DNA of 31,896 bases from the NCBI GenBank assembly GCA_937902125.1, contig CALDIB010000070.1, positions 1-31,896 on the forward strand. The letters are read 5' to 3'. Below the pieces are notes generated by a model. The model worked only from the letters and a program-made list of their open reading frames with translations. It was not told where the DNA came from and searched no databases. This stretch comes from an uncultured Treponema sp. GTDB taxonomy: Bacteria > Spirochaetota > Spirochaetia > Treponematales > Treponemataceae. Position numbers and translations under genes: made by a program. Within the stretch, counting starts at the first letter, position 1; every line of letters starts with the position of its first letter. This document shows positions 1 to 7,549 of this stretch, piece by piece.

Positions 1-21
1 AAACATCGCATTTTCAAAGTT

Positions 22-49
22 ATCTCTAAAAATTGCAATTTTTAGAGAT
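22..49. terminator. AT-rich perfect palindrome, probable terminator of an upstream gene
   Basis: The 28 bases form a perfect inverted repeat: 13-bp arms around a central GC, with an A-run and a T-run inside the arms. A further T-run follows at 55-61. It lies upstream of the first gene and nothing in the window reads into it. It resembles the hairpin at 11048-11090, which also carries its T-tract inside the stem. A factor-independent, possibly bidirectional terminator is the likeliest role. Confidence 0.45.
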
Positions 50-153
50 TCCCTATTTTTTTAGAGGTTGCCCACAATATTCTAACAGAGAAATTTGGAA
101 TTGGCAAGTTTTTTTGCGCTGAAAAATACTTGATTGTCACGCCGTTTTTTCGC

Positions 154-182
154 TTGAACAAAAGCGGCGCATGCGCTAATTT
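154..182 (+). promoter_or_regulatory. sigma70-type promoter of the protease gene
   Basis: TTGAAC (154-159) and TAATTT (177-182) are separated by 17 bp. The predicted start near 189 leaves a short leader holding the ribosome site AAGGA (191-195), 8 nt before the ATG at 204. Confidence 0.5.
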
Positions 183-203
183 GTCAAAAAAAGGAAGATT
201 GAC

Positions 204-1889
204 ATGAAAAAGTTTTTTATGGTTTTTGCGGCGTTTTTGGCAGGAAGCCTTTTGTGGGCGCAGGTAAAAAATTATGTCGGAGTTGTTCGGCAGAATATTT
301 TTCCCGAAAGCAAAGAGTTTCTTGAAGGCTTGAGGGACGATTTAAAAAAACGGGGATATGCTTCCTATGCCGAATATGTTGAAGGCTACTTGTCCGGCGG
401 CTTTGGCTCGGGCTTTGTTTACGTTGACGCAAGCGGCGCCAATTATGTGGTCACAAACCGCCATGTGGTCAGCCAGGCCCAAAGCGCGTCCATTGAATTT
501 GAGGACGACGACGGCTCGGTGGTAAAATACGACAATCTTTCGGTTTTGATTACGGACGACGACATTGACCTTGCCATCTTAAAATTTGACGGAGGAAAAA
601 ATCCCTTCAAAAAGGGCCTTCAAATTTCTTCCTCAAAAGTTTATGACGGCCAAGACGTTTTTTCCGCCGGCTTTCCCGGCCTTGGAGCGGAGCCTGTTTG
701 GCAGTTTGGAAAAGGAAACATAAGCAATTCGGCCGCCAGAATCAAGGACTTGCTTGATCCTTCCATATCAACTGTAATACAGCATTCCGCGCAAATTGAC
801 GCTGGAAATTCCGGCGGACCCTTGTTGACGGCCTCCAGGCAGGCTGCGGCCGGCTACGAAGTTGTGGGCGTAAATTCTTGGAAGGCGGTTGGCCGGGAGT
901 CTACAAATTTCGCCATTCCCGCGCGCCTTGTTTTGAGCATGATAGAAAAATCCAAGTTGGCGGCTGACGATGAGGCCGCCAAAAAAGCGCGTTCCGAAAA
1001 ATTCAAGGCGCTCTTGACTGATTCTTCCAGCGATTGGACTTCAATTGTAAAATTCATTTCGTATAAGATGGCCGCTTCTGAAGGAAAGGAAAAATTTGTG
1101 AGCGCCATCGGACACGCGCCTTCAAACGTTAAAAATCGCATCGCCGCCGAATTTGCCGGAAATCCGGTGGAAGGCTTGCGCTGCTCCTGCGCCTATTATT
1201 TGTTCAACGAACTTTCGGACAAGAACGGCCTTGACGAAAAAATGGCCTCTTTTGTTTGGACAAAAGAAAGCGGTCTTTGGCGACTTTCTTCAACGGAAGA
1301 AAACGACGGAAAAAAGAGCAAGAGCCAAAAGGAAAAAAGTTCTTCCGAAAAAGGCGGCTCAAAAAAATCAGCCGGCGAAAAAGCGTCTTCAAAGGTTTCA
1401 TTCTTGGGAATTGAAAGCCCTTATTTGCTTTCCGTAAATCCAGGGCTTATGATTCCTCTTGGACACGACGCCAAGGGCTTGGAGTCAAAGGCCGGCTTTG
1501 ACATGACATTTCAAGTTTTTCCTGGAAGGCTGGGCCTTTTTGGAGTGGGAGGAACCGTCCGCTCAAACAAGATTGGCGGCAACAACTACACGGCTTTTGG
1601 ACCTGAAGTTTTTTTCAGGCTTCCATTTAACTTTGACCTTTTTTGCGTAAGTCCAAAGGTTGGCGGAGGAATTGCCTTTTCGTTTGGAAGCGAAAGAATC
1701 ATGCAGGCTTTTGCTGAGGCCGGACTGGAAGCCGCCTTTAATTTTGGCTTGAATTTTTTTAGGCCGGGAATTGAAGCCGGCGTTAGAGGCGAGTCCTCAA
1801 AGCTAAAGTTTTCCAACTTTGCCGACGACATCAATGACAAAAGCGCTTCGTTTTTTGTCCGCCTTGTCGCGGCTTTTAATTTTGACTGA
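204..1889 (+). CDS. Secreted trypsin-like serine protease with C-terminal barrel-like domain
   Basis: A 561-residue protein with a signal peptide (residues 1-20, cleavage near LLWAQ). A trypsin-fold domain of the DegP/HtrA type follows, with the full triad visible: His87 in TNRHVV, Asp122 in DIDLAIL and Ser203 in GNSGGPL. No PDZ domain is apparent. Residues 250-365 are of unknown fold. A Lys/Ser-rich linker (about 367-397) leads to a C-terminal domain of about 160 residues with alternating hydrophobic strands, many Gly/Phe, and an end in AAFNFD, like a small outer-membrane barrel. The protease is therefore probably periplasmic or surface-exposed and anchored in the outer membrane. Triad and signal peptide are seen directly; the barrel is inferred from strand pattern. 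The start is fixed by the signal peptide and AAGGA ribosome site. It stands alone with its own promoter. Confidence 0.85.
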   Translation: MKKFFMVFAAFLAGSLLWAQVKNYVGVVRQNIFPESKEFLEGLRDDLKKRGYASYAEYVEGYLSGGFGSGFVYVDASGANYVVTNRHVVSQAQSASIEFEDDDGSVVKYDNLSVLITDDDIDLAILKFDGGKNPFKKGLQISSSKVYDGQDVFSAGFPGLGAEPVWQFGKGNISNSAARIKDLLDPSISTVIQHSAQIDAGNSGGPLLTASRQAAAGYEVVGVNSWKAVGRESTNFAIPARLVLSMIEKSKLAADDEAAKKARSEKFKALLTDSSSDWTSIVKFISYKMAASEGKEKFVSAIGHAPSNVKNRIAAEFAGNPVEGLRCSCAYYLFNELSDKNGLDEKMASFVWTKESGLWRLSSTEENDGKKSKSQKEKSSSEKGGSKKSAGEKASSKVSFLGIESPYLLSVNPGLMIPLGHDAKGLESKAGFDMTFQVFPGRLGLFGVGGTVRSNKIGGNNYTAFGPEVFFRLPFNFDLFCVSPKVGGGIAFSFGSERIMQAFAEAGLEAAFNFGLNFFRPGIEAGVRGESSKLKFSNFADDINDKSASFFVRLVAAFNFD

Positions 1890-1912
1890 TTTGCAAAAGC
1901 GCGCGAAAACCT

Positions 1913-1941
1913 TTGATTATTTTTAAAAAGCGCGCTAGAAT
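1913..1941 (+). promoter_or_regulatory. Promoter placing transcription start at the Fic gene start codon
   Basis: TTGATT (1913-1918), a 17-bp spacer, and TAGAAT (1936-1941). The ATG at 1948 is only 6 nt beyond the -10 box and no Shine-Dalgarno precedes it, so the mRNA is probably leaderless. Confidence 0.5.
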
Positions 1942-1947
1942 GGAAAA

Positions 1948-2934
1948 ATGGACGCTAAAGAAAAGTTATTGATTTGGAAAACTGTAATGGCGCTTCAAGC
2001 CGTTGACGCGCTAAAGCCTTCCGCCAAGGCGATTGAAATTGCCAAGCAAAACATCGAAGGCTCGCTTGCCGACGAAGCGCTTCTTGACGAATGCGAAAAC
2101 CTTAAGAACGAGGCGGACATTGTGGCCGTCCGCATGTTTGTGAACATTATGCAAAACCAATTCAGCATTTCTCAATTTGAATTGGTTCAAATCCGCAAGG
2201 CGCTTTTTTTGGGCCTTGTTCAAAATCCTGAACTGCTTAGAACGTCAAACCTTTCAAAAAAAGAATGGGCCCTTGACGGCCTTTCCCTTGTCTATCCCAA
2301 GGCCAATAAAATTCAAACGCAGCTGAACAAACTTTTTGAAGCCGAAACTTTGTTCGACTTTGAAGGCTTGGATTCAAAGGCGGTGGTAAAGCATTGCGCC
2401 TCCTTCATCAGCGCGCTTTGGGCCTTGCATCCCTTTGAAAATTGCAACACCCGCACAATCGCCGTTTTCTTCATAAAGTATCTTAGCTTTAGAGGCTTGC
2501 CCTTGAACAACGATGTTTTGGCGCAAAGCCCCATTTACTTTAGGAACGCCTTGGCTCGCGCCGCTTTTTGCGACGGAAAAAAAGGATTTCACAAGACCAA
2601 CCGCTATTTGGAGCGCTTGATTAAAAAAATGATTTTGGGCGGACGGGCGGCCCTTGATCCCCGGGAAGTCCATCTTTACTACGACCCCATGGGCGTTGTC
2701 CTAAAGTCTGATGTTGCCGCGGCCCAAAAAGAGCGGAGCGCCGCCGACCGCTTGGACGAAAGGCTTCTTCCAAGCGACAAGCCTTCAAGCCCAAAAGCGG
2801 ACGCCGAAAAAAAAGCGGCCGTAAAAAAAACAAGCGGGGCTGAAAAAAAGAGCGGCGCAAAAAAAGCAGCCGCCGTCAAAAAGGCTCCCGCAAAAAAGGC
2901 GGCCTCTTCCAAAGGCAAAAAAACAAGCAAGTAA
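1948..2934 (+). CDS. Fic-domain protein with Lys/Ala-rich C-terminal tail
   Basis: A 328-residue protein. Residues 161-169 read HPFENCNTR, a variant of the Fic core HPFx(D/E)GNGR: the catalytic His161, acidic Glu164, Asn167 and Arg169 remain, while both glycines are replaced (Cys166, Thr168). Fic proteins usually transfer AMP or another nucleotide moiety to a Ser/Thr/Tyr hydroxyl. An N-terminal helix with NIEGS (35-39) resembles the inhibitory (S/T)xxxE(G/N) helix, but Lys stands where Ser/Thr is expected. From about residue 283 the protein becomes a tail of Lys, Ala, Pro and Ser (AAAVKKAPAKKAASSKGKK), like histone H1 or bacterial Hc1 tails and probably able to bind nucleic acid or polyphosphate. 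Whether nucleotide transfer survives the glycine changes is open. No antitoxin-like neighbour is present. Confidence 0.75.
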   Translation: MDAKEKLLIWKTVMALQAVDALKPSAKAIEIAKQNIEGSLADEALLDECENLKNEADIVAVRMFVNIMQNQFSISQFELVQIRKALFLGLVQNPELLRTSNLSKKEWALDGLSLVYPKANKIQTQLNKLFEAETLFDFEGLDSKAVVKHCASFISALWALHPFENCNTRTIAVFFIKYLSFRGLPLNNDVLAQSPIYFRNALARAAFCDGKKGFHKTNRYLERLIKKMILGGRAALDPREVHLYYDPMGVVLKSDVAAAQKERSAADRLDERLLPSDKPSSPKADAEKKAAVKKTSGAEKKSGAKKAAAVKKAPAKKAASSKGKKTSK

Positions 2935-2974
2935 AAAAAAGGCTGCCCATAAATCTCAGGGCAGCCCTTTTTTT
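2933..2974. terminator. Bidirectional terminator between convergent genes
   Basis: GGCTGCCC (2941-2948) pairs with GGGCAGCC (2959-2966) over a 10-nt loop. An A-run lies before the stem and a T-run after it (2968-2974), so each strand ends in U residues. It serves both the Fic gene (+) and the helicase gene (-), overlapping the helicase stop codon. Confidence 0.85.
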
Positions 2975-4841
2975 AGAACTCTTTGGCTTTCTTGCTCTTA
3001 AAGTAGGATGAGCTTGAGCCGCTTCGCTCTGTGGCCGTGTGGGGATTAACGCGGCCCCTTGATTTTTTAAAGCCGTCGCTTTCACCCCGTTTGAAGTCGC
3101 GGTCGCGGCCAAAGGCTCTGTCCCGCTTTCTTCCAAATCCACGGCCGCCTCTGTCGTCGTCAAAGTCTCCTCGTCCGCCCCTGCGTCCGCCTCGGCCAGA
3201 GCCGGATTTTGTGTCAACATGAATGTGGGGAATGCTGTTGTCCCGTCCGGCCATGTCAAGAAGTCTGGCCGCGTCTTCCTTTGGAAGGCTTACCAAGCTG
3301 AAGCTTGTGGTCACGTCTATGCGGTCAACTTTCTTTCCTGGAATGTGAAGAATGTCGCTGAACCAGTCGGCGATTTCCCGGGCGTTGTAGCCGTCCCGTT
3401 TTCCAAGCTGAATATACAATCTTGTTTGGTCTTCCCGGGGCGCGTCGTCAAAGCGGCCTCTGCCTCGGCCTTCCCGTCCGCCTTTTTCGGCGGCCACCGC
3501 GCGAATTTCATCGTAGCGGCTTTTGTCAAGGGTCTCGCCGTAGAACGAAGAAAGGACGGAAGCCAAAACTTCCTTGGCGTCTTTTTCTTGGCAAAGCTCT
3601 TCGGCCATTTGTTCAAAGGCTTCGCTTTTGTGGCCTTCTTCTTTTTGCAAAGAATTTTTAAGGCTTTCAAAGAGCGCGTTTCTTTTTATTTCCAAAACTG
3701 AATCTATTGAAGGAACTTCGCCTTCGTTCAAGTCGCCCTTGCTGGCCTTGGCCACCCGCGCCTTCATAAAGTTCAACTTTCTCCGCTCGTTGGGGCTGAC
3801 AAAAGTGATGGCGACTCCGCTGGTTCCAGCGCGGCCCGTTCTTCCGATTCTGTGAACGTAGGTGGAAGCGTCAAAGGGAAGGGAATAGTTGACGACATGG
3901 CTCAAGCCCGTTATGTCTATTCCGCGCGCCGCCACGTCAGTGGCCACAAGGATTCTTGTTTTCTTTGCCCGGAATCTGGCAAGGATTTTTTCCCGCTGGC
4001 CTTGGGGAATGTCTCCGTGCAAGGCGGCGGCTTCGTAGCCCTTTTCGTCAAGGCGGCGGCTGACCATGTCGGCGTCGCTTTTTGTCTGGGTGAACACAAG
4101 ACCGTAAAAGTCCGGGTTGGAGTCAATCAAGCGAACCAAAGCCTCAACCTTGTCGCCTTCCCGCAAGACCCAATACTTTTGGTCAATCAAAAGCGCTTCT
4201 TCTACAATTCCTTCCTCTTCTACGATTTCGTATTCACCCATGAACTTTTGGGCAATCTTTAAAATCGGCGCGGGCATTGTGGCGCTGAAAAGCAAAATGC
4301 GGGAATCCGGGTTGGCGCTGGCAAAAATGTTTTCAATGTCTTCGATGAAGCCCATGTCCAACATTTCGTCGCCTTCGTCAAGAATGAAATATTCGATTTT
4401 TGAAATGTCAAGCTTTTTTCGCTCAATCAAGTCTTGGACGCGGCCGGGAGTTCCTGTAACGATGTCCGCGCCTTTTTTAAGCGCCTTCATTTGCTCCACG
4501 ATGCTGGCGCCGCCGTAAACCACGCAGTTGGTGGGCTTTCCGTTGTCGCTGAAGGAGTCCATTTCCCGACAAGTTTGAACGGCAAGCTCGCGGGTTGGCT
4601 CAAGAATCAAGGCGCGGACGTGGTCGCTTTCTCCCCGCAAGCGCTGAATCAAGGGCAAGCCAAAGGCCGCCGTCTTTCCGGTTCCCGTTCTGGCTCGGGC
4701 GATGACATTGGCGTCGCCGTTCAACAAACGAGGAATCGCTAGAACTTGGATTGGTGATGGTGTTTCAAAACCCTTGCGCGCCACCGCGGCAAGAATTTGC
4801 TCGTCAAGACCGAGGTCTTCAAAAGTGATAGAGTCTTCCAT
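2973..4841 (-). CDS. deaD: DEAD-box RNA helicase, DeaD/CsdA-like, with DEGD motif II
   Basis: A 622-residue ATP-dependent RNA helicase. Core motifs in order: Q motif (F7, Q32), Walker A TGTGKT (52-57), PTRELA (82-87), TPGR (131-134), motif II written DEGD (155-158) in place of DEAD, SAT (186-188), ATDVAARGID (300-309) and HRIGRTGR (330-337). Residues about 472-545 resemble the DbpA-type RNA-binding domain, and the C terminus is a Gly/Arg/Asp-rich tail (from 548). The layout matches DeaD/CsdA, which acts in ribosome assembly and mRNA unwinding, often in the cold. A near-perfect promoter lies upstream, with a leader of about 97 nt. GGGG sits 5 nt before the ATG. The Ala-to-Gly change in motif II is unusual, but all acidic residues needed for ATP hydrolysis are kept. 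Gene symbol is by family similarity. Confidence 0.93.
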   Translation of the reverse strand: MEDSITFEDLGLDEQILAAVARKGFETPSPIQVLAIPRLLNGDANVIARARTGTGKTAAFGLPLIQRLRGESDHVRALILEPTRELAVQTCREMDSFSDNGKPTNCVVYGGASIVEQMKALKKGADIVTGTPGRVQDLIERKKLDISKIEYFILDEGDEMLDMGFIEDIENIFASANPDSRILLFSATMPAPILKIAQKFMGEYEIVEEEGIVEEALLIDQKYWVLREGDKVEALVRLIDSNPDFYGLVFTQTKSDADMVSRRLDEKGYEAAALHGDIPQGQREKILARFRAKKTRILVATDVAARGIDITGLSHVVNYSLPFDASTYVHRIGRTGRAGTSGVAITFVSPNERRKLNFMKARVAKASKGDLNEGEVPSIDSVLEIKRNALFESLKNSLQKEEGHKSEAFEQMAEELCQEKDAKEVLASVLSSFYGETLDKSRYDEIRAVAAEKGGREGRGRGRFDDAPREDQTRLYIQLGKRDGYNAREIADWFSDILHIPGKKVDRIDVTTSFSLVSLPKEDAARLLDMAGRDNSIPHIHVDTKSGSGRGGRRGGRGDFDDDRGGRGFGRKRDRAFGRDRDFKRGESDGFKKSRGRVNPHTATERSGSSSSYFKSKKAKEF

Positions 4842-4944
4842 AATGTCCCCATGGCGCGATTCGCCACCGTAGGGAAAAGATACCTTGTTCCTCTTTCACT
4901 CAAAATGGCCTTGCGCGCTCACTCAAAAAAATAAATGAAGTCTG

Positions 4945-4973
4945 ATTATATTAAAAACGGAAAGTTGTGTCAA
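4945..4973 (-). promoter_or_regulatory. Consensus sigma70 promoter of the DEAD-box helicase
   Basis: On the minus strand a perfect TTGACA (4968-4973) lies 17 bp from a perfect TATAAT (4945-4950). The start of transcription should fall near 4938, giving a leader of about 97 nt before the ATG at 4841. Confidence 0.85.
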
Positions 4974-4990
4974 TAGCCGCCCGTGTTTGT

Positions 4991-6307
4991 TCAAGCGCGC
5001 TTGATGGCGTCAAGTTCGCTCTTGACTGTGAACATGACGGAAGCGTCGGCGGCTTCCCATTTTTCCATGATGCGGTTTATGACAATTTCAATGTTTGACG
5101 ATTCCACTTCTTGCAGTAGAACCATGAACTGGTTTTTGGCGTTTTGGGAAACCACGTCGCTTTGCCTCAAAGAACTTTTTATTGCGTCCAAAAGTTGTTC
5201 CGCCGCGTCCTCGATTGGAATCGCCGAGCGCTCCGTTTCGGAAATTGAAAACAAGACCGCCCAAATTTCCCGTTGGTAGTTGGACACAAGGCGCTTTAAA
5301 AACTGGAACACAGTTTTAAACTGCTCAAAGGGAAGAACAAGCGCTCCCCGGGGAGGAGTTCGCTCGCTTAAGATTTGCATGGCGTTGGCAAGATCCGAGG
5401 CGCTTGTCTCATCGTTTTTTCTTTCAGAATCTTTTTCCTTAAAAAACTTAAAGCCGTGCTTTCCGTTTTTCTTGACATCGTAAAGCGCCTTGTCCGCTTT
5501 TTTAAAAAGGCGGTCAAAGTCCGTTCCTTCGTTTGGAACAAAGACGCAGCCGATTGAAGTTCCCAAAGGAATCTGGAAGTCTTCGCCCATAAGCTCCTTG
5601 GCCGCTTCCAAAATGTATTTGTTAATGAAGCGGGATTTTTTTTCAACTACAATTTCTTCCGTGACGTTTTGGCAAAAGGCGATGAACTCGTCGCCTCCAA
5701 GACGGCCCACCAAGTCTATGGGGCGGACAACGGCCTTTAGGATTTCGGAAAAGCGCGCCAAAATTTTGTCGCCCATGGAATGGCCGTAAATGTCGTTCAC
5801 AAGCTTAAAGCTGTCAAGGTCAATCATCATCAAGACGCCTTGCGCGCTTTTGCATAGGGCGGAGATTTCTTCCTGGGACGAAGCTTTGTTCAAAAGGCCG
5901 GTCATCGGGTCAAGGACGGCGGCTTTTTTTAGGCCTTGAATTTTTTCCACCGTTTGCAGAATGTTTCCCACGCGGCGCAAAAGGACATCCGCCCTAAAAG
6001 GTTTTTTTATAAAGTCCATGGCGCCGTTTTCAAAAACCTTGCTTTCTGTGGCGTCGTCTTGGTCGGCGGTCATGAACATAAAAGGAATTTGCTCGTTGAA
6101 TTCTTTTTGCAATTTTTGCTGAAGTTCGTAGCCGGTCATTCCCGGCATGCGCAAGTCGGAGAGAACCATGTCGGGCGTTTCTTTGTGAAAAAGTTCTATG
6201 GCCTCGTTTCCGTTGGAGGCGCAAACTGTTTGGTAAGCGGTGGCAAGTATGTGTTCCGTCATCATCAAGGAAACTTGCTCGTCGTCAACAATCATAATCT
6301 TTTTCAT
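4991..6307 (-). CDS. Response regulator with GGDEF diguanylate cyclase domain
   Basis: A 438-residue protein. Residues 1-120 are a CheY-like receiver with the acidic pair D8/D9, phosphoacceptor Asp51 (LSDLRMPG) and conserved Lys102. Residues about 125-290 are a GGDEF domain with an intact GGDEF (204-208) and an inhibitory RxxD site (RPID, 195-198) exactly five residues before it, so it should make cyclic di-GMP with product inhibition. Residues about 310-430 look like a second, degenerate GGDEF module (LLDAIKSSLRQSD, then NQF where GGDEF would be). It diverges from an HPt gene, the likely phosphate donor. GGAG lies just upstream of the ATG. Phosphorylation state would thus set c-di-GMP level; the kinase is not in the window. 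Confidence 0.93.
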   Translation of the reverse strand: MKKIMIVDDEQVSLMMTEHILATAYQTVCASNGNEAIELFHKETPDMVLSDLRMPGMTGYELQQKLQKEFNEQIPFMFMTADQDDATESKVFENGAMDFIKKPFRADVLLRRVGNILQTVEKIQGLKKAAVLDPMTGLLNKASSQEEISALCKSAQGVLMMIDLDSFKLVNDIYGHSMGDKILARFSEILKAVVRPIDLVGRLGGDEFIAFCQNVTEEIVVEKKSRFINKYILEAAKELMGEDFQIPLGTSIGCVFVPNEGTDFDRLFKKADKALYDVKKNGKHGFKFFKEKDSERKNDETSASDLANAMQILSERTPPRGALVLPFEQFKTVFQFLKRLVSNYQREIWAVLFSISETERSAIPIEDAAEQLLDAIKSSLRQSDVVSQNAKNQFMVLLQEVESSNIEIVINRIMEKWEAADASVMFTVKSELDAIKRA

Positions 6308-6324
6308 GGAAAATCTCCAAATTC

Positions 6325-6353
6325 AAGTTAGCGCAAAATTCCATTTTTTTCAA
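6325..6353 (-). promoter_or_regulatory. Promoter of the response regulator/diguanylate cyclase
   Basis: Minus strand TTGAAA (6348-6353), 17-bp spacer, TAACTT (6325-6330). The predicted start lies about 10-12 nt before the ATG, leaving room for the GGAG ribosome site. Confidence 0.45.
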
Positions 6354-6385
6354 TCTTTTGTGATGACTTTTTGTTGAATATGATT

Positions 6386-6391
6386 TAGAAT
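6386..6391 (+). promoter_or_regulatory. -10 box of the HPt gene, leaderless geometry
   Basis: TAGAAT ends 6 nt before the ATG at 6398, the same spacing as at 1948, 18256 and 22015. No convincing -35 box is seen at the right distance. An alternative -10 is TATGAT at 6379-6384. Confidence 0.35.
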
Positions 6392-6397
6392 GAAGGC

Positions 6398-6736
6398 ATG
6401 ATTGACTTGAATGTTTTGAGAGAATTTGGAGCGGACGTTGACGCGGGCCTTGCCCGTTGCCTAAAGAAAGAAGATTTCTATTATAAGATGCTGAACATCT
6501 GCCTTTCCGACGAGCGCTTTGAAAAATTAAAGGGACTTCTTGAGGCCAAGGATTACGACGCGGCTTTTGAAACCACCCATGTCCTAAAAGGAGTTTTGGC
6601 CAATTTGGGCCTTACTCCCATTTACGAGCCCATAAGCCAAATGACGGAATTCTTGCGCGCCAGAACCGACATGGACTACATGCCCTTGTATGGCCAAATG
6701 AAAGCGCAATACGACAAGCTTCTTTCGTATAAATAA
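6398..6736 (+). CDS. HPt phosphotransfer protein
   Basis: A 112-residue single-domain protein. The block TTHVLKGVLANLGL (59-72) is the histidine phosphotransfer signature, with His61 as the phosphorylated residue and Lys64/Gly65 conserved. HPt proteins shuttle phosphate between receiver domains of hybrid kinases and response regulators. Its divergent neighbour is a receiver-GGDEF protein with a 90-bp shared promoter region, which suggests the two form a phosphorelay controlling cyclic di-GMP. The ribosome site is poor (GAAGG next to the ATG), and a -10 box lies 6 nt upstream. The stop codon is only 6 bp from the convergent gene's stop. Confidence 0.85.
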   Translation: MIDLNVLREFGADVDAGLARCLKKEDFYYKMLNICLSDERFEKLKGLLEAKDYDAAFETTHVLKGVLANLGLTPIYEPISQMTEFLRARTDMDYMPLYGQMKAQYDKLLSYK

Positions 6737-6742
6737 AAGAAG

Positions 6743-7549
6743 TTAGTTGTCGTTTTTCCAGGGCATGAAGAAGGACTTGAAATTTCTTGGGCCAAGGTTT
6801 TCTTCGTCTTCTTTGACCAAGGCCGCCCAGGGGATTTTTTTTCGCAGCTTGAAGCTTTTGTTTTCCGGGTGGGCGTCAAGCCAGTCGTATTTGTAGAGAC
6901 GAAGGCGGAGCGCGTTCACGCCGCTAAGAACAAGTCCCGCAGGGCCTGGAACCAAGCAAAAAATCAAGAACGAAAGCAAGAGCAAAAAGGCGTTGAAAAA
7001 ATAGACAAAGACGCTGAAGCCTGTGTTGTCAAAAAAAATCACAAAGCATTTTTTTATCGTTTGTCCAAAAGGCTTTTTTAACAACGCTCGCAACGGAATG
7101 AACCACTGCAATGAAAAGGCGAACACAAGCTCAAAGGCTATGAGCGCGAAGCAAAGCGCGTATCCTAAAATTCCGCCGGCGGAAAAATAAACCGGAACTC
7201 CGATAAAGGCCGCCACAGCCAGGGCGCCCAAAAGAGCGCCGTAGCGGAAACCGTCGGCAAAAACTTTTGGGATTTGCTTAAAGTAGGCTCCAAAGGAAGG
7301 CTGCTCAAAGTTGGCTATGTCGGCGGCGTTTTCGGAATTGGCCATGACCAAAACCATTCCCAAGGCCAGCAAAAGGACAAAGGCTAGACAGCTTAAGGGA
7401 AGCGCGAAAGGCGAGTCCATGTTGAAGACGACGCTCAGCAAAAAAAATGCCAGCGCCGCGTATAATGTGGCGATGATGTTGGGAACCATCAAAAATAGAA
7501 TGTTGTCCCAACCATCGCAAAAATTTTTCTTTAGATAAAATCCAATCAT
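6743..7549 (-). CDS. Polytopic membrane protein of unknown function
   Basis: A 268-residue protein with about six hydrophobic segments (near residues 18-44, 49-70, 100-120, 125-150, 176-200 and 202-222) and a soluble basic C-terminal tail (about 225-268). I do not recognise the family with confidence; the arrangement resembles small DUF624/YesL-like membrane proteins. Its start overlaps the lysS stop by 4 bp (ATGA), so it is translated as the second gene of the lysS transcript. Nothing in the sequence links it functionally to tRNA charging. It converges on the HPt gene with 6 bp between the stops and no visible terminator. Confidence 0.7.
   Translation of the reverse strand: MIGFYLKKNFCDGWDNILFLMVPNIIATLYAALAFFLLSVVFNMDSPFALPLSCLAFVLLLALGMVLVMANSENAADIANFEQPSFGAYFKQIPKVFADGFRYGALLGALAVAAFIGVPVYFSAGGILGYALCFALIAFELVFAFSLQWFIPLRALLKKPFGQTIKKCFVIFFDNTGFSVFVYFFNAFLLLLSFLIFCLVPGPAGLVLSGVNALRLRLYKYDWLDAHPENKSFKLRKKIPWAALVKEDEENLGPRNFKSFFMPWKNDN

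Noticed and set aside
3219..4262. Several long plus-strand frames opposite the helicase gene
   Set aside because: They are shadows of a strongly supported coding sequence and lack ribosome sites and domain patterns.
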